64,000 nt of DNA from Cymbomonas tetramitiformis. Lineage: Eukaryota; Chlorophyta; Pyramimonadophyceae; Pyramimonadales; Pyramimonadaceae. The position numbers and the translations under genes are program-made. Of this stretch, positions 41,442 through 54,000 are shown one piece after another. Below the pieces are notes generated by a model. It made no database searches, was not told the DNA's origin, and worked only from the letters and a program-made list of their open reading frames with translations. Numbering within the stretch: position 1 is the first letter of the stretch; each line of letters begins with the position of its first letter. The stretch is from NCBI GenBank assembly GCA_001247695.2, contig LGRX02033465.1:1-64000 (forward strand), read 5' to 3'.

Positions 41442-44400
41442 CAAACCAAGAGTTTCCAAAACTCTTTCTTTTGGACATATTATTGGAGTTCGGGATAGAT
41501 TTAATTGTTCCCGTAACATGGTCCACTTCGGGCTTAGCGGTCACAGCAATGGTATTCTTTTTTGAACTTGATGGACGGTACATGCTAGCTTCCGGGAGAG
41601 CGTGTAAGTATAATTCCTCATTCATTTCCTGTCTTAGATCAGCAAGTGGAAAAAGTTTTGATGGCTGTGTTTTGATGTATGTGGTACCTTTTCCAGGGTT
41701 TAGTAGTTTGGGCTTTTCTGAGATTTCTTCAGCGATGATTTTCCTTAGTTCGCTATCTTGGGTTGTTCTAAGACTATACAAACTATTATTATGTCCTGAG
41801 CATTCAAGTTGGATGTGTTCGAAGGTGCATTTTGTATTCTGTTGGCAGTAGGGGCAGTTTTCAGTCCCGATTTTCCCCAGTTTAAATAAACGTGCTGGAG
41901 AGGCTTGGAGACCCAGGAGTTCTCTGCTTCTAGAAGCGGTGAAAGCTTTAGGTGTTATTTTGGAAATATCTTTAGTGGGGGCGGTGTTATTCTCGTTGAG
42001 CATTCTCAAGTACGTCCCTTGAGACTGTAGAGTTCTCCAATTATGATAGTGTGAGAGACGTTGAATTCTTCTAATGTGACTACGGATATCGCCTAAAATA
42101 GGGACCTCAAAAAAGAATAACGAGAAGGGCAGTTCCTCGGCAGGGTCGTAGCGGGAGATGTCTAAACAGCCCCCTCTGAATGAGGCTCTTTTAGCAGTAC
42201 GGTCCACTCTGTCATGGACTTTGTCATTATTGTGACCCCTGATCCATTTAAGGATGATTTTACTGTGGTCTCCTTCACTGTAGAAGCCAAGTTCTTCTAA
42301 CAGTAGGCGAACAGCCTGCACATCTCTGCGATTAGCTTCACGTAGTTTGTCCCGAGCACTCATGGATCTGCCATTCTTTGTTACAGCAGATATTGCGGCC
42401 ATGGAGTCAATGGCATGTACCATTGGAGTCATGGATTTGAGGAGTTTCTCTTTTTGTTCTGTGAGTAGAAATCGCAGTCCCGCAATTTCAGCAGATGTGC
42501 TACTCGGGTTTTGGATGTCTTCCTTGATATGAAGCCCCGGTGCGGCGAAAGTTCTTGAGGGGGGGATATTCATCTTCCGAACAAGTGGCATTTCGTTGTC
42601 AAAGTTTTTTATGGCATATGCTGCACCACTGCATGCTGATTTTTGACCAGCAAATAGAGAACCGTCGCTTGCCATATCATAATCTTCCATTTGTTTGCTC
42701 TTTTCGGCGTGAGGGATAGATTCTTCTTCTGAGTCGCTAGGGCAGCTATATTCACTTTCTTCTTCCGCAGTTTTGTTTTTCATTCTGGCAATAATGGTCT
42801 CATACTGTCTGTCTGAGATGTAATCATAGTGTGAGTTAATATCACTGACTTTAGCAAGGACAGAAGAGGGCGGGTCTATATGGTCATTATATTCGAAAAT
42901 GGAACCTGCTGGAATTAGGATGCAACCGTCATTGGTGATGCTATATTCAAAGTCGTATTGAAAACTGCTGGTTCCTTCGATTCTGACAAAGACATTAGGG
43001 TTTATGGCATTGTTACTGTATTCTGTATATTGTATTGACATGGCCTCTAAGTCAATATTGGCAATGTGAATAAGAGAGATGGAATCTCGGTCACCATTTC
43101 CTTTCCAATAAAACTCACCCGTGTCCGGGGGTACTATGTTGTCTCTATATTGTTTCTTTACATATCTGGCCTGTGGGTCCAAATCTACAGGGTTTTGAAG
43201 CATTTCCTTTTCGATTTCGGTTAGCCATCCAGGGGGTCTATTACCGTTCAGCCTGAAAAAGCCTTTGCTTTCTTGCCAGTTTTTTAACATTCCACCGCAG
43301 GGAGTCAGAAAGGAACCTGTGTGCCTGAGGTTATATTTTTGAATTGCGGAGGTAACATTCCTCGACATGTAGAGTTGTCTGGGAAGGATGGTGATTAATG
43401 TGGTTTCACCCGCTTCATTTTCAGGGTAATTTTTAGAGTCGATAGCGTATCCAAGTTTTGCCATAATGTGACCTGTACGCCTGAACCAGTTAAAACGTTT
43501 GTCTTTTGTGTGACTGTAGGTTGCATAGTGTGATAAGGGGAAGCCCGAGATGGCATTTTTACTCATTTCGTTGTTCATGTTTTGAATTATTATTTTAAGC
43601 CATAGATTGCTGTTTCTACGGTATAGTGAGATAAGGTGGGGGTCAGTGATACGGTCCGTGTGGTTGTGTTGCCAATATTCGTGTTCATCTGCAGAACACA
43701 GGGTGTTCATAGTTTCAGTAATACACGACGCGGTTACAATATCGAAGACACTATCAATACCGTACCCGCCCTGGCAGACTGCTGACCAGATTATTTGGTG
43801 ATTAGTGTCAACTGGGCAGCACAGGTATTTGATTATAAACGAAGCTATCATTTTGTCTAATTCAATTGCAACATTCTTTGAGGAGTTGGCAATTGCTGAG
43901 GTAACTTTAAGGGGGTACGCCATTCTCGGAACTACAACCGCATTTATAACATATCTTAGCTGGTGTAGAGTCATGTGTTGCAGTTGGATGGATGTTAGAG
44001 TGGATTTAAGTCTGTCGATAAGGATTTCCGCCTGTTTGTCACATTCCCCATTTAGTGCAAACCATACTCCAAGGTATCTGTTTACCTCTTTGCTGTTAGA
44101 GAAATCGAGAAAATCTGGTGACTCAGGAGGTATCCATTTTGCATCAATGGAAGGACTTGAGTCATTGGTATTGGGCTCCAGATGACCCCCAGAGATGAGT
44201 AAATCATCGGACAGTTCATATCGTGTTACCATTTTGCCCTGGGGTTTGATGCGCTTTCTGTAAGAGTATTTGGATTTCTTAACATTGATGGGAATATCGA
44301 TGAAGCTCATAAATTCATTAACTATACCTAGCATGTCTTGAACTTCGTCTTTAGTTTTCCCCACGAGCATGATGTCATCACAGAAGAATCGTGCAAAGAT

Positions 44401-47400
44401 ATTTAAAGGGGTGTCCTTTTCTAATAGGTTTTGGGAGGGAGGAATCACATTATTTCCTGGTTTGTCTGATCTATGGCGTTCCGAGTTCAGTTCATATCCA
44501 TATGTGGTTCCTGTCGGGTTTGCACCGTTTGCTCTTTTTGCTAACCAAATTGCCAGAATATCCATAATAGCTACAAACCTTAGTGGGCTCAAAACTTCTC
44601 CCTGTGGAACTCCACATTCGAGGGACCATTCATCTGTGAGGCCTTCTTCAGTAAGTACCATTCTAGAGGCATCATTGGTGATGTCTGAGATGATGTTAAT
44701 TATTTGTGATGGAAGTCCTAACTTTCTGAGCGCTAAATTGCTCATCCAGAATTCAGCTCTGTCAAATGCTTGTTTGAGGTCCAGGTAAACTACGTGGAGG
44801 TCTTTGTCGTATCTATTGGCATCCGAAATTACTTCATTCAAAATTTGGAGTGAGTCATCTATGTTTTTATTCGGAAGAAAGGCATCTTGAATGGGAAAGA
44901 GAATGGGGTGGGTGTTGAGTATTGTTTTGAGACGGTTAGCAATTATTGTATTAAATAGTTTAAGGCCCGTTTCCAACATTGTGAGGGGTCTGGAATTATC
45001 TATGGTACATGGTGCAGAGGGGTTTTTAGGGATTGGAAGGATGACTCCAGATTTTGCACTCTTAGGAAATCTCCCAGTTATAAGAATGTGGTTAAAAAGT
45101 GAGACAGTAACTTCTTGAAAATTCTCTGGGCCCTTGATCCACTGCGAGTATCTCATCCCTGAGGGTCCTGGTGCTGTAGAGATACCACAGTCCGAGTATG
45201 CTTGTTGAAGTTCTTTGTGCGTGATTTCTGTCAATAGTCTTGCGGCGGCCGTATCGGGGATTTTAGGGCTATCCTTGAGAATGTCAGTGAGCCACTGTGG
45301 GAGTTCATCTGGCTCACTCTGGTTAGTAGAAAATAATTTTTTATTTTTGTATTCATCTAGTGTTGTGTTTAGTCTTTCTGATTTTGTCTCAGGTATCTTT
45401 CCATCACTACCTGGCGGGGTTGCGGCTGCACCTTTTTCAGTAGGTTTCATCTTTCCCATGATGACTGTGTCTAGAAACCTCGAAAGGTTAGTTGAGAAAA
45501 GATGCTGCAGGGCTTCCTTTTCTCGAAGTTTGCGTCGTTCAATGTCTGTGTCTCTGTTTTTTTGAAAAGCATTTCTGATTATTACATAATTTTCATGCAA
45601 TCGTAATCTCCATGTGGCTGCTGCTTCATTGTGTTTGGGTTGGAGCGAGGCAAACGGTAGTGTGCGGGCAGCCTTTTTGGCTTGCTTTGGAATGTTGCTA
45701 ACATGAGTTCTTGTGCCCAAATATTTGATGGTGCGGCGTACCGTGTTTAGCCATTTGTATATATAGTTAGATACTGCTGATGGTTTTTCGTACCTCCCAG
45801 TTTTGTTCTGATTCTTGGTGCCAAAGGCGTCACTTGCCGCCTGATGTGCCAATTTGTGCAGGGTATCCCATGTCGCGTCAGGGTGCATTTCCTTGAGGCC
45901 AGTGCCGCCGTTTCTAGCTGCTTCCGAACCATTTTCCATTTCGAGTGTGCTATGTAGTCTTTCAGTGTAAGACACCCAGCCTGTAGCGTATTGGAATAAA
46001 TGGGCTGTGCAGTCTATTTTTTCCGAATGCATCTCAGATCCGTACAGGTTCCAGAATTTAGCAGGCATATGGGGTTGTAGAGAGATATCCCAGATGGTCA
46101 TGTGATCATCTGTGTTGGATTTCGTGATTTTCTTAACTTCCAGTGAGCTGAATGAAAGGTGTCGTTTGAGATAGGCATTTACATCTTTCCTATTTAGCAG
46201 GTGAGGCGAATCTATATGCCAAATGTTATCTTTGACGTTATGGCCTAAGTTGAGACCACCTTCTGGCATCCCCTTTCCTCTGGAGAGTAAGTGAGCTGCG
46301 TGCCATGGGCTATTAAGGTGAATCCACCATTCTTTGGGTTTGTTGTGCCATTTTAGACATTGTTCTATGCTGTCTGTCTCTTCATTTTTTGCTATGAGCT
46401 TGTTCACTGTTATGGGGCTGCCGTCTGTATTATCCCGTCTGAGATCAAGATCAGTGGTGTCACCCTTGATGGTGCTAATAGCGGCTCTAGCTTTGTTTTT
46501 ATTGATGCACGCGTGCACAAGTTCATTTGTGCTGTATCCGTTTGCTTCAAGGAGTCCTACAGTATCTTTCTTGTTTATTTTCCTTTTTGTATCCTTATTT
46601 TTGTTTGTCATTCTGATTGGGTACCCTGGGTATTCATCATGTGTTGTTTCCTTGGCACCATTGAATCTAGGTGTTGGCAAAGTTGTATCTGTAGAAATCT
46701 CCGGTTTGGTGTCGTTTTGAGGGAGCTTAAATTCAGCCCACACTATCCCGTGGTCGGAGATGATATAAGGGTTTTCCTCCGTCCATCCAGTTTTAACTGT
46801 CAATTCTGCCATAGTTGTGTTGGCCATGATATGGGTAAGTTTTGCTTTTGAGTTTTTGGATATAACATGTGTGAAAATTTCCGTGTTTGGATTACGGTCC
46901 ATTATCAGTTCATTAAGAGAACATCTGTCATTGTTGAAATAAGTTAAAAGATGCTTATTCTTCTCAACATGCTCTTGATATGACATGTAATTTCCACCCG
47001 ACACCCGCTGATTTGGGATAATGGTACAGTTTTTGTCACCTATCTATATGTAGGCCTTTTTTGGATTATTTCCTGCCTTCCCTGCCCAGTCAGTGAGTGT
47101 GTCATATAATTCCACTTGTTCCTCTACTAGTGTGGCATCATTCATATAACCGCTGGCTATGTAGAGCTCAAACCCGTTATTTCCTGAAAATTTGGTCATT
47201 ACTGCTCTCTTTACATCTCCATCAATTGTGGTAACCGAGGTGGATAGTGGTAAACTTTTCGGATTCCATAGGATCATAGAACCAATGGAAGCTCTTTCAT
47301 TTACATGAGAAGTGCGAAATTGGATTCCTTTTTGTGTCATTAGGGTTTTAATTAATGCAAGGTTTTCAGTATTCACCTTGGTTTCTGATATACATATTAT

Positions 47401-48693
47401 ATCAGCCCGTCTGTCAATTAAAAGATTGCAGATTGTTTCTAATTTGATTAAACTGTCTTTATCTTCTTTGTGGTGTCGGAGGCCTCTCATATTCATACCC
47501 ATTATAATCAAATTGTTAGAGTGTTGTGCTAGTTGTAGTTTTGTGAGTCGGTCTAATTCTTCTGACTGTTTCATGGCGCTTTTGTGTTTTGCTTTTTGTA
47601 GTATGCATCTGCCATCTGCGTCATAAATATTCTCACAATCAAAGATTTTGTTTGTGCATTTGGTTTTAAGGATTATTCTCTTTTGTTTATAAGAGTGTTT
47701 CCTGCGGTATCCATATGCGTGGGGTCCGCAAGAAGGCTTTCCTTTGCCTGTGATGAGGTGATTATAAGCAGTGTGGGTGGATTTACAGTCTTTGTTTACG
47801 AGATTTGGCTTTGTTGGATGTGCATCAATTTTCGGGAGGTGAGTTCTCAGTGATTGTCGTATGGTCGAAATGGCTTTGTTATTTTCATGTTTGATTATCC
47901 TAGCTTCTCTGCCCGTTTGTGGTAGAATTCTAATATTTAGGTTTTCAAGTTCGTATAGTAGGTCTCTGTTTAATTGTGCTGCTGAGAAGAATTTAGTGTT
48001 GTGCAGGATGTGAACGGCTTTGTGGGCTAGTGTAAAATTGAAAACCCCCATGTTGTTCGGATGTACTCCCAGTTTCAAGGTTATGCGGTGCACACTTAGG
48101 TCTTGAGGGAGAAGCGTGAAAATGTCTTTCTGGTGTTTATTGTAAGAGATATCAAAATCACAGTAAATAATCTTTCTTTCTGGAATGATGTGGACTGCAG
48201 TTGACCATATGTCATTAGTCACAAGAAGATGAATTTGAATGTTGGTGTTATCCGTGTTCGGGGTGTGGTGATATTTCCTATGTGATTCGATGGCTTCTGA
48301 AACAATTGTTTCATTAGTGGTGTGTGTCTTCCATTCCAGTCTAAAAGTTTCTATCAGAGTTTCTATCTGCTTTTTAGGTGTGGTACCTCTACGTGTGATG
48401 ATATGGTGAGAAGGTGAAGTCATATTTGGGCCGCTGATTGCAGCGTCATTTCCAGCGGGCTCCAAGTGTTTGAGCTCTAGTGTGTTGTGGGTATTCTTGG
48501 CCAGCAGCCCTATTTCTTTCCTCATTTCTAATCGGTATTTGTGTATTTCCTTTTGCATTGGTTTGTCGCCATACTCCCCACTACATAAATCAAATTTTAG
48601 GTACTCGAAAAATGTGGTTTGGTGCGAACCTCTGTTCCATTGGGCCCATCTGAAGGCGGTTTTTGCTACCCATATGCCACAGTTGTATGTCAA
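41371..48693 (-). CDS. LINE polyprotein: protease Cys motif, endonuclease, RT, RNase H, zinc knuckle, with one in-frame stop
   Basis: One frame spans about 2,440 codons with a single TAG at 47044-47046. Copy A has GAG at that place, so it is a one-base nonsense change. It opens with TYNCGIWVAKTA, the nucleophile motif of an Ulp1-type protease. The endonuclease follows (MNMRGLRHHKED near 47495, CISETK, EIGDKNC, SDHGIVWAEF near 46745). RT has LDLKQAFDRA (about 44765), GVPQGEVLSPLRF (about 44595) and FFCDDIMLVG (about 44375). RNase H has ASDGSLFAG, TSAEIAGL, IDSMAAIS and RGHNNDKVHDRVD (42680-42200). The zinc knuckle is CPYCQQNTKCTFEHIQLEC (about 41810-41865). The last 20 or so residues are read from antisense host DNA. 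By family knowledge the endonuclease nicks the target and the RT copies the RNA there. Confidence 0.85.
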
Positions 48694-48953
48694 GGTATGG
48701 TTTGCTGGAGGTCAACATTAGCATAAAAATTTGCAGATCTAGATCTCGAGATATACGTGTTTTTAGTTGGTGCTTAAGTATGGTTAAGTATGGGAGATCG
48801 CGGAACGGTATCGACCATAACTTCTTCATGCCTTAACCACTTGACTCCCCGAAGTGCATAATATGTTTAGATAGGTTCAACCAACCTATTTATCAAATAA
48901 AAATATTTGAAAATTTTTATGCTAATGTTGACCTCCAGCAAACCATACCTTGA
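48690..48953. mobile_element. 264-bp TIR element inserted in the protease domain
   Basis: About 43 bp at each end are perfect inverted repeats beginning TCAAGGTATGGTTTGCTGG. A 2-bp duplication TG lies on both sides (48688-48689 and 48954-48955). Removing 266 bp brings the protease halves into one frame. No coding capacity. The superfamily is not identified, because a 2-bp duplication with these ends fits no class that I can name with confidence. Confidence 0.8.
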
Positions 48954-48955
48954 TG

Positions 48956-49337
48956 TATCTGTTTGAAATGTATCCTTGCTAATGGTGATTGTGGATTCCT
49001 TATATTCTGTAATGGTTGTGAGATTTTTCAGCCAGGTTTTGAGTGCTACCTCAACCATATTAATGGTTTCTCTTTCGGCTTTATCTCCAAGGGGGTCATA
49101 TATGTAAGCTTCTATTTTCCCAGATGATGATAAGCGGATCATTATGAGACGCCAATGTATATTGTCACACACGCCTATTTGTGTGTGGCCATATTTCTTG
49201 AGTCTGCTATTAATGAGTTGTGTGAGTTTTTGGTCCTCCACTGTCATCTTTAGCATCATGTCTGTAAGGTCCATAGGGGCTATGGTACTCGGGTCCCGTA
49301 TTTTCATCGCATCACCAACATGAGTTGCATTAAACAC
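48956..49337 (-). CDS. Ulp1-type cysteine protease, N-terminal part, of LINE copy B
   Basis: This frame encodes MLKMTVEDQKLTQLINSRL, then NIHWRLIMIRL with the catalytic His (about 49155), KIEAYIYDPLGD with the Asp, and TISKDTFQTD with the Gln. The nucleophile Cys (TYNCGIWV) lies beyond the 264-bp insertion, in frame once that is removed. The order H, D, Q, C with HW and CGxW is that of the C48 (Ulp1/SENP) family, which cleaves SUMO-like proteins. In a retroelement it might cut the polyprotein or act on a host modifier; neither is shown. The 5' end of the frame (GTG or codon FNATHVGD) overlaps the previous ORF by 34 bp in another frame. Confidence 0.7.
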
Positions 49338-51000
49338 CGCTTTTCTGAAAGGAGTGATTCCGTTGCCATTTTAGTTTCATCTACTGCATTATCTTCGGTG
49401 CTTGCTCCACCGCTTAACATCTGCTCCGGTTCAGGCATATTATGTTGTTTGGGATCGTTATCCTTCTTGCGGTGGGGTTTATGTTTCATTATTCTTAGAG
49501 GTGATTTCATTTTAGATTTCTTTGTATTTTGGGTCCGTGTCCTCTCCCAAAGCCATGCCATTTTGGGGTTTTGAATCATGTATTTCAAGGCGCTCTTGCT
49601 TATCCTTTTGCAGGCCTTAGGTCTCTTGTGGGCTAGGTGTATTATGACTCTAGGTCCCGGGAAATATTGTTTAGGGTTCAACTTCATTTTGCTGAGTCCC
49701 GCCATTAAATGAAGAAGCATGATAGTGGGCCCGTAAGTGGTTGTTTGCAGTTCCGCTCGTGTTTTAACAATATTTTCCTCACGTCTCAGAAGGTGTCGCA
49801 TTATGTAATATGTCATAATTATGCTGCCGCTTATGTCTTTATATATTTTTATTTCCATTTAAAATATATTTCGGACCGTGCTGGGCTTACTATAAGATAC
49901 ATATATTGTGTTAAGTTAGCAGCCCGTATTTTGAGGTCAAATGCATTCCATTTCAAGTTATTTGGAAGCCGCGATAAGTTTACCATAGACCGCTTAAGGT
50001 TAGTAGCTGACCTCATCGGGTCGCCTATAAGTTTATCTATAAGGTAGCTAGACCTCATCGGATCGCCTAAGGTAGCTAGACCTCATCTATAATATAGCTG
50101 ACCTCATCGGGTCGCCTATAAGGTTAGTAGCTGACCTCATCGGGTCGCCTATTTGTGTGTGGCCATATTTCTTGAGTCTGCTATTAATGAGTTGTGTGAG
50201 TTTTTGGTCCTCCACTGTCATCTTTAGCATCATGTCTGTAAGGTCCATAGGGGCTATGGTACTCGGGTCCCGTATTTTCATCGCATCACCAACATGAGTT
50301 GCATTAAACACCGCTTTTCTGAAAGGAGTGATTCCGTTGCCATTTTAGTTTCATCTACTGCATTATCTTCGGTGCTTGCTCCACCGCTTAACATCTGCTC
50401 CGGTTCAGGCATATTATGTTGTTTGGGATCGTTATCCTTCTTGCGGTGGGGTTTATGTTTCATTATTCTTAGAGGTGATTTCATTTTAGATTTCTTTGTA
50501 TTTTGGGTCCGTGTCCTCTCCCAAAGCCATGCCATTTTGGGGTTTTGAATCATGTATTTCAAGGCGCTCTTGCTTATCCTTTTGCAGGCCTTAGGTCTCT
50601 TGTGGGCTAGGTGTATTATGACTCTAGGTCCCGGGAAATATTGTTTAGGGTTCAACTTCATTTTGCTGAGTCCCGCCATTAAATGAAGAAGTGGGCCCGT
50701 AAGTGGTTGTTTGCAGTTCCGCTCGTGTTTTAATAATATTTTCCTCACGTCTTAGAAGGTGTCGCATTATGTAATATGTCATAATTATGCTGCCGCTTAT
50801 GTCTTTATATATTTTTATTTCCATTTAAAATATATTTCGGACCGTGCTGGGCTTACTATAAGATACATATATTGTGTTAAGTTAGCAGCCCGTATTTTGA
50901 GGTCAAATGCATTCCATTTCAAGTTATTTGGAAGCCGCGATAAGTTTACCATAGACCGCTTAAGGTTAGTAGCTGACCTCATCGGGTCGCCTATAAGTTT
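49172..51000. repeat. Tandem duplication of the LINE 5' region
   Basis: 49172-50034 and 50146-51000 are near identical. The most visible difference is an 8-bp CATGATAG present only in the first copy near 49721. The join at about 50140-50152 shares CGCCTAT with the other breakpoint. Between the units lie several 25-bp copies of a GACCTCATCGGGTCGCCTA motif. The second unit holds a truncated ORF1-like frame (50278-50748) and protease start. Confidence 0.9.
49304..49858 (-). CDS. ORF1-like basic protein of LINE copy B
   Basis: A 184-codon frame starts MEIKIYKDISGSIIMTYY. It contains a basic stretch (HLAHKRPKACKRISKSALKY, RTRTQNTKKSKMKSPLRIMKHK), followed by an acidic, Gln/Pro-rich end (KQHNMPEPEQMLSGGASTED). 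This is typical of nucleic-acid-binding ORF1 proteins, though no domain is identified. It overlaps the protease frame by 34 bp, so the two may be separate ORFs, joined by frameshifting, or split by an old indel. The tandem copy at 50278-50748 has the same break. Confidence 0.5.
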   Translation of the reverse strand: MEIKIYKDISGSIIMTYYIMRHLLRREENIVKTRAELQTTTYGPTIMLLHLMAGLSKMKLNPKQYFPGPRVIIHLAHKRPKACKRISKSALKYMIQNPKMAWLWERTRTQNTKKSKMKSPLRIMKHKPHRKKDNDPKQHNMPEPEQMLSGGASTEDNAVDETKMATESLLSEKRCLMQLMLVMR

Positions 51001-51058
51001 GTTTAAGTTACTAGAAACCCGCTTGAGGTTATTTGGGTGCCGTATCGAAGTTATCACA

Positions 51059-54000
51059 CTAACCGTATACTGTTTTCGCAGCTCCTGCTGACTGTGGCAG
51101 CAAAACTGCTTCAGCCGCCTGATGAGTGAGACCGCTGTCCCGTGCGGCGGCATCAAGCATCATGTCAATGGTTACTTCATCTAAGTTTTTAGATGCCTCG
51201 TCATCATCTGTTGAAACTGACTGTGTGGCACTACTACCTGCTCCATCATCTTTGCACACTACATCAATGGTGTGCGCATCGTGCCTATTGTGGGTCCCGT
51301 TGTGTTGCTGGGACTCTTTTGATGTGTTTTGGTACTGACAACAATTTATATGGCAGCTATAAGCCTCAGCAGCATTTGTGCGAAACTTGTCAACCATGTC
51401 TGCAACGGCGAGTGGCAGCTCAGGATTGCGCAGTGCCATATTTCCAGGGGTGCGGCGCACTGAAAAATAAGCAGACTCATCAAGGTGGTGCATTACATCC
51501 AGAAAGTCGATTCCATGCCGTCCGGGATGCAGCACACTCTGTGGATGGGTGACTGCACACTTATACGGGTTTGTTGACGGTTGCTCGGTTAAGCTTGCGC
51601 TCGCTATACACAAATCACAGTGATTCTGCAAACCGTTGGCTCCCCACAGCAGCCTCTGTCCCCGTATAGCTCCACTCTTGGTCATGACATACCTGCATGG
51701 CAATACACTCCATTCATTGACAGTAGCTAGGATAACTAAAGCAATAGTTAAAAACTTGCACGTTTCCTTAGAATTAACGTGAGAAAATTCACCTGTAACA
51801 GCTTTTATAGTTGATTGGTTGGCTCCTGGGTGACGTATATAATAGTGTATAAGCACATAGATATACATTAATGAATCATATATGCATATACACCTGCCTA
51901 CTGTCGCGTCACGCACCGGAACACAACACGCAAAACAGGGGCATTTACTAAGTAGGCCGTGCTGGCAAACTTCAGGACATTATCAATCACCGTGGGAAGA
52001 ATAAATTCATATCAGCAACACACCATATAGTGCAAGACAGTAGTAGGTATTATAACTATATATGAACACACACACACACGCTCCCCTATATATTCTATAC
52101 ATACCCTGTCGCGCCGCGCCTGGGAATTCAACGAGTAACACAGGGGCACCTTCTTAGTAGGCCCTGCAAGACTTTGGGCGTTAGTGTACCTTGGTATTCG
52201 CAAGTTCTGAACATATCAGATTTACATGTTATATCATAAATATATTTGCATTGACGTGGTGTGCTTTTAGTACACAGAGGAAATGTGGCTCAAAGGCTCT
52301 TAGAGGTTTTCCCACTTGTCACTTTTGTGGGATTAATTCGGACACTGCCCTGCCCTATATAGCGAGTTAATGCCACAATTTTCTTCCTCCCGCGGTGGCT
52401 GATACCGTCATGAAGGCTTTCAGTGCCTGCTTGTATAGTAGGTGCCCATGTTTGGCGCCTGGTGTTCCCGTGTGTGACGCCAAAGGGTGTACATATAACA
52501 TATATATGCAATGACTTTATTGGATGAATAGACTGTTGCCCCTGGTTGAAAATAAGATGAATATTTAAACAGAGTTAAACGTTGCGTTCCCGTGAGTGGC
52601 GTGGCAGGGTGTATATTTAAACAGTGTTAATGTATCCATATTGCAATGCAATATATACTATGAAATCTAGATATCTAATCTAATAATAAACTTCATAATA
52701 AACTTCACCTCTTATTGATTCAGTTACCCTCACTTATCATCAGTGTGTTTGGCATGTTGGCTGCTGAAAAGAATCAGGCTGATCAATCACCACAGAGTGG
52801 TACACCTTACTTTGAGCATGTAAAAAATAATGGCATAAAACGTTGATGCCCGCAATAACCTCACAGCAGCAGCACATATGTGCGGCCACATCTCACAAAG
52901 CCTCCTATAGTTGAGAACACAAACACCAACTACTTGTTTCCACAACATTTAAACAACAATCCTGGCTCACCGCGTGTACCAAAAACACATATCACTGTTT
53001 CCACAACAACGATATTGAGAAATGAAATATTTTCAGACTGACTAGCTCATCTCGGGAAAGCCTGACAATAGTACACTTACACAACTCCAAAATGAAGCAA
53101 CAAGCATATTGTCAGATGACCACGCTTTTCTTAAATGAAACAAGCAAACAACATGCACATAAAATGCATGAAGTGATAGCAGAACACATGTTATTATGTA
53201 TATAGTATATGCATGCACGTAATTGATTCCGCCTGCATAATTGCATGATGTGTTACACCGACGATGCAAACATAAGTGAATGCATTTCTCCTCACCCAAA
53301 TAGTCCGCCAAACCACTTGATTTCCCATAGGCACTCGGCAAAATGGCTGTAAAGATCAGCGAGTCGCTTGCCGCCAACATTATGCAGACATTTGCTGTTC
53401 CATGACACCATAGCACTGCAGCCGAGCAGTATCATATCCAGCTCTTCCAGCGTACGCGGCTTACGCAGTATTTCTTCCAGATTTTCGATGAACTCTCCTG
53501 CACGCACAATTAGGCTCATATGTATGTGACACATCAAGACTGGCTCTCAATGACACATATGGATGGAAACGTTTGGAATGTATCTGTATGTATGTTAGGG
53601 TTGCGACAACAGTTCTTCGGTTTGCAATTGCTGCATGGTAGCATGCGGTTGGTGTAATGGATTTGAAAATCTGATTAGGTGTTGATGATATATATACAGT
53701 TTGTCGATACACCATTCATACATATGTTCATATAACATATACACCAGTCATCATCAATTTATGAATGTGAAAATGCGGACTATGCACACACACACACACA
53801 TCCACCCGAAAGGTTGGCAGTACATGTATTGGGTCGTGGTGGATCTCAAAAAAGATAATCTAACGATTGTACAAAGACATTCATTTCACAAACAAGCAGG
53901 TTCATAACAGCGGTTTGGATATATAACTGCACACTACCAAGACATAATCAAATGAGCATAAGTTGATACATGACCTCGAAATTACTTGAAGTGTCATGCA

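Larger units (their letters stand above)
41442..51066 (-). mobile_element. LINE copy B, nearly full length
   Basis: Read on the minus strand: a 5' region with AAGTTA-rich repeats, a basic ORF1-like frame, an Ulp1-type protease, an APE endonuclease, RT, RNase H and a zinc knuckle. Homology to copy A ends at about 41430-41447. Copy A goes on into a PCIF1-like domain, whereas this copy runs into the antisense of a host gene, so its 3' end may be truncated or rearranged. A 5' tandem duplication (49172-50034 / 50146-51000) and a 264-bp TIR insertion (48690-48953) are internal changes. No target duplication was identified. Confidence 0.88.
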
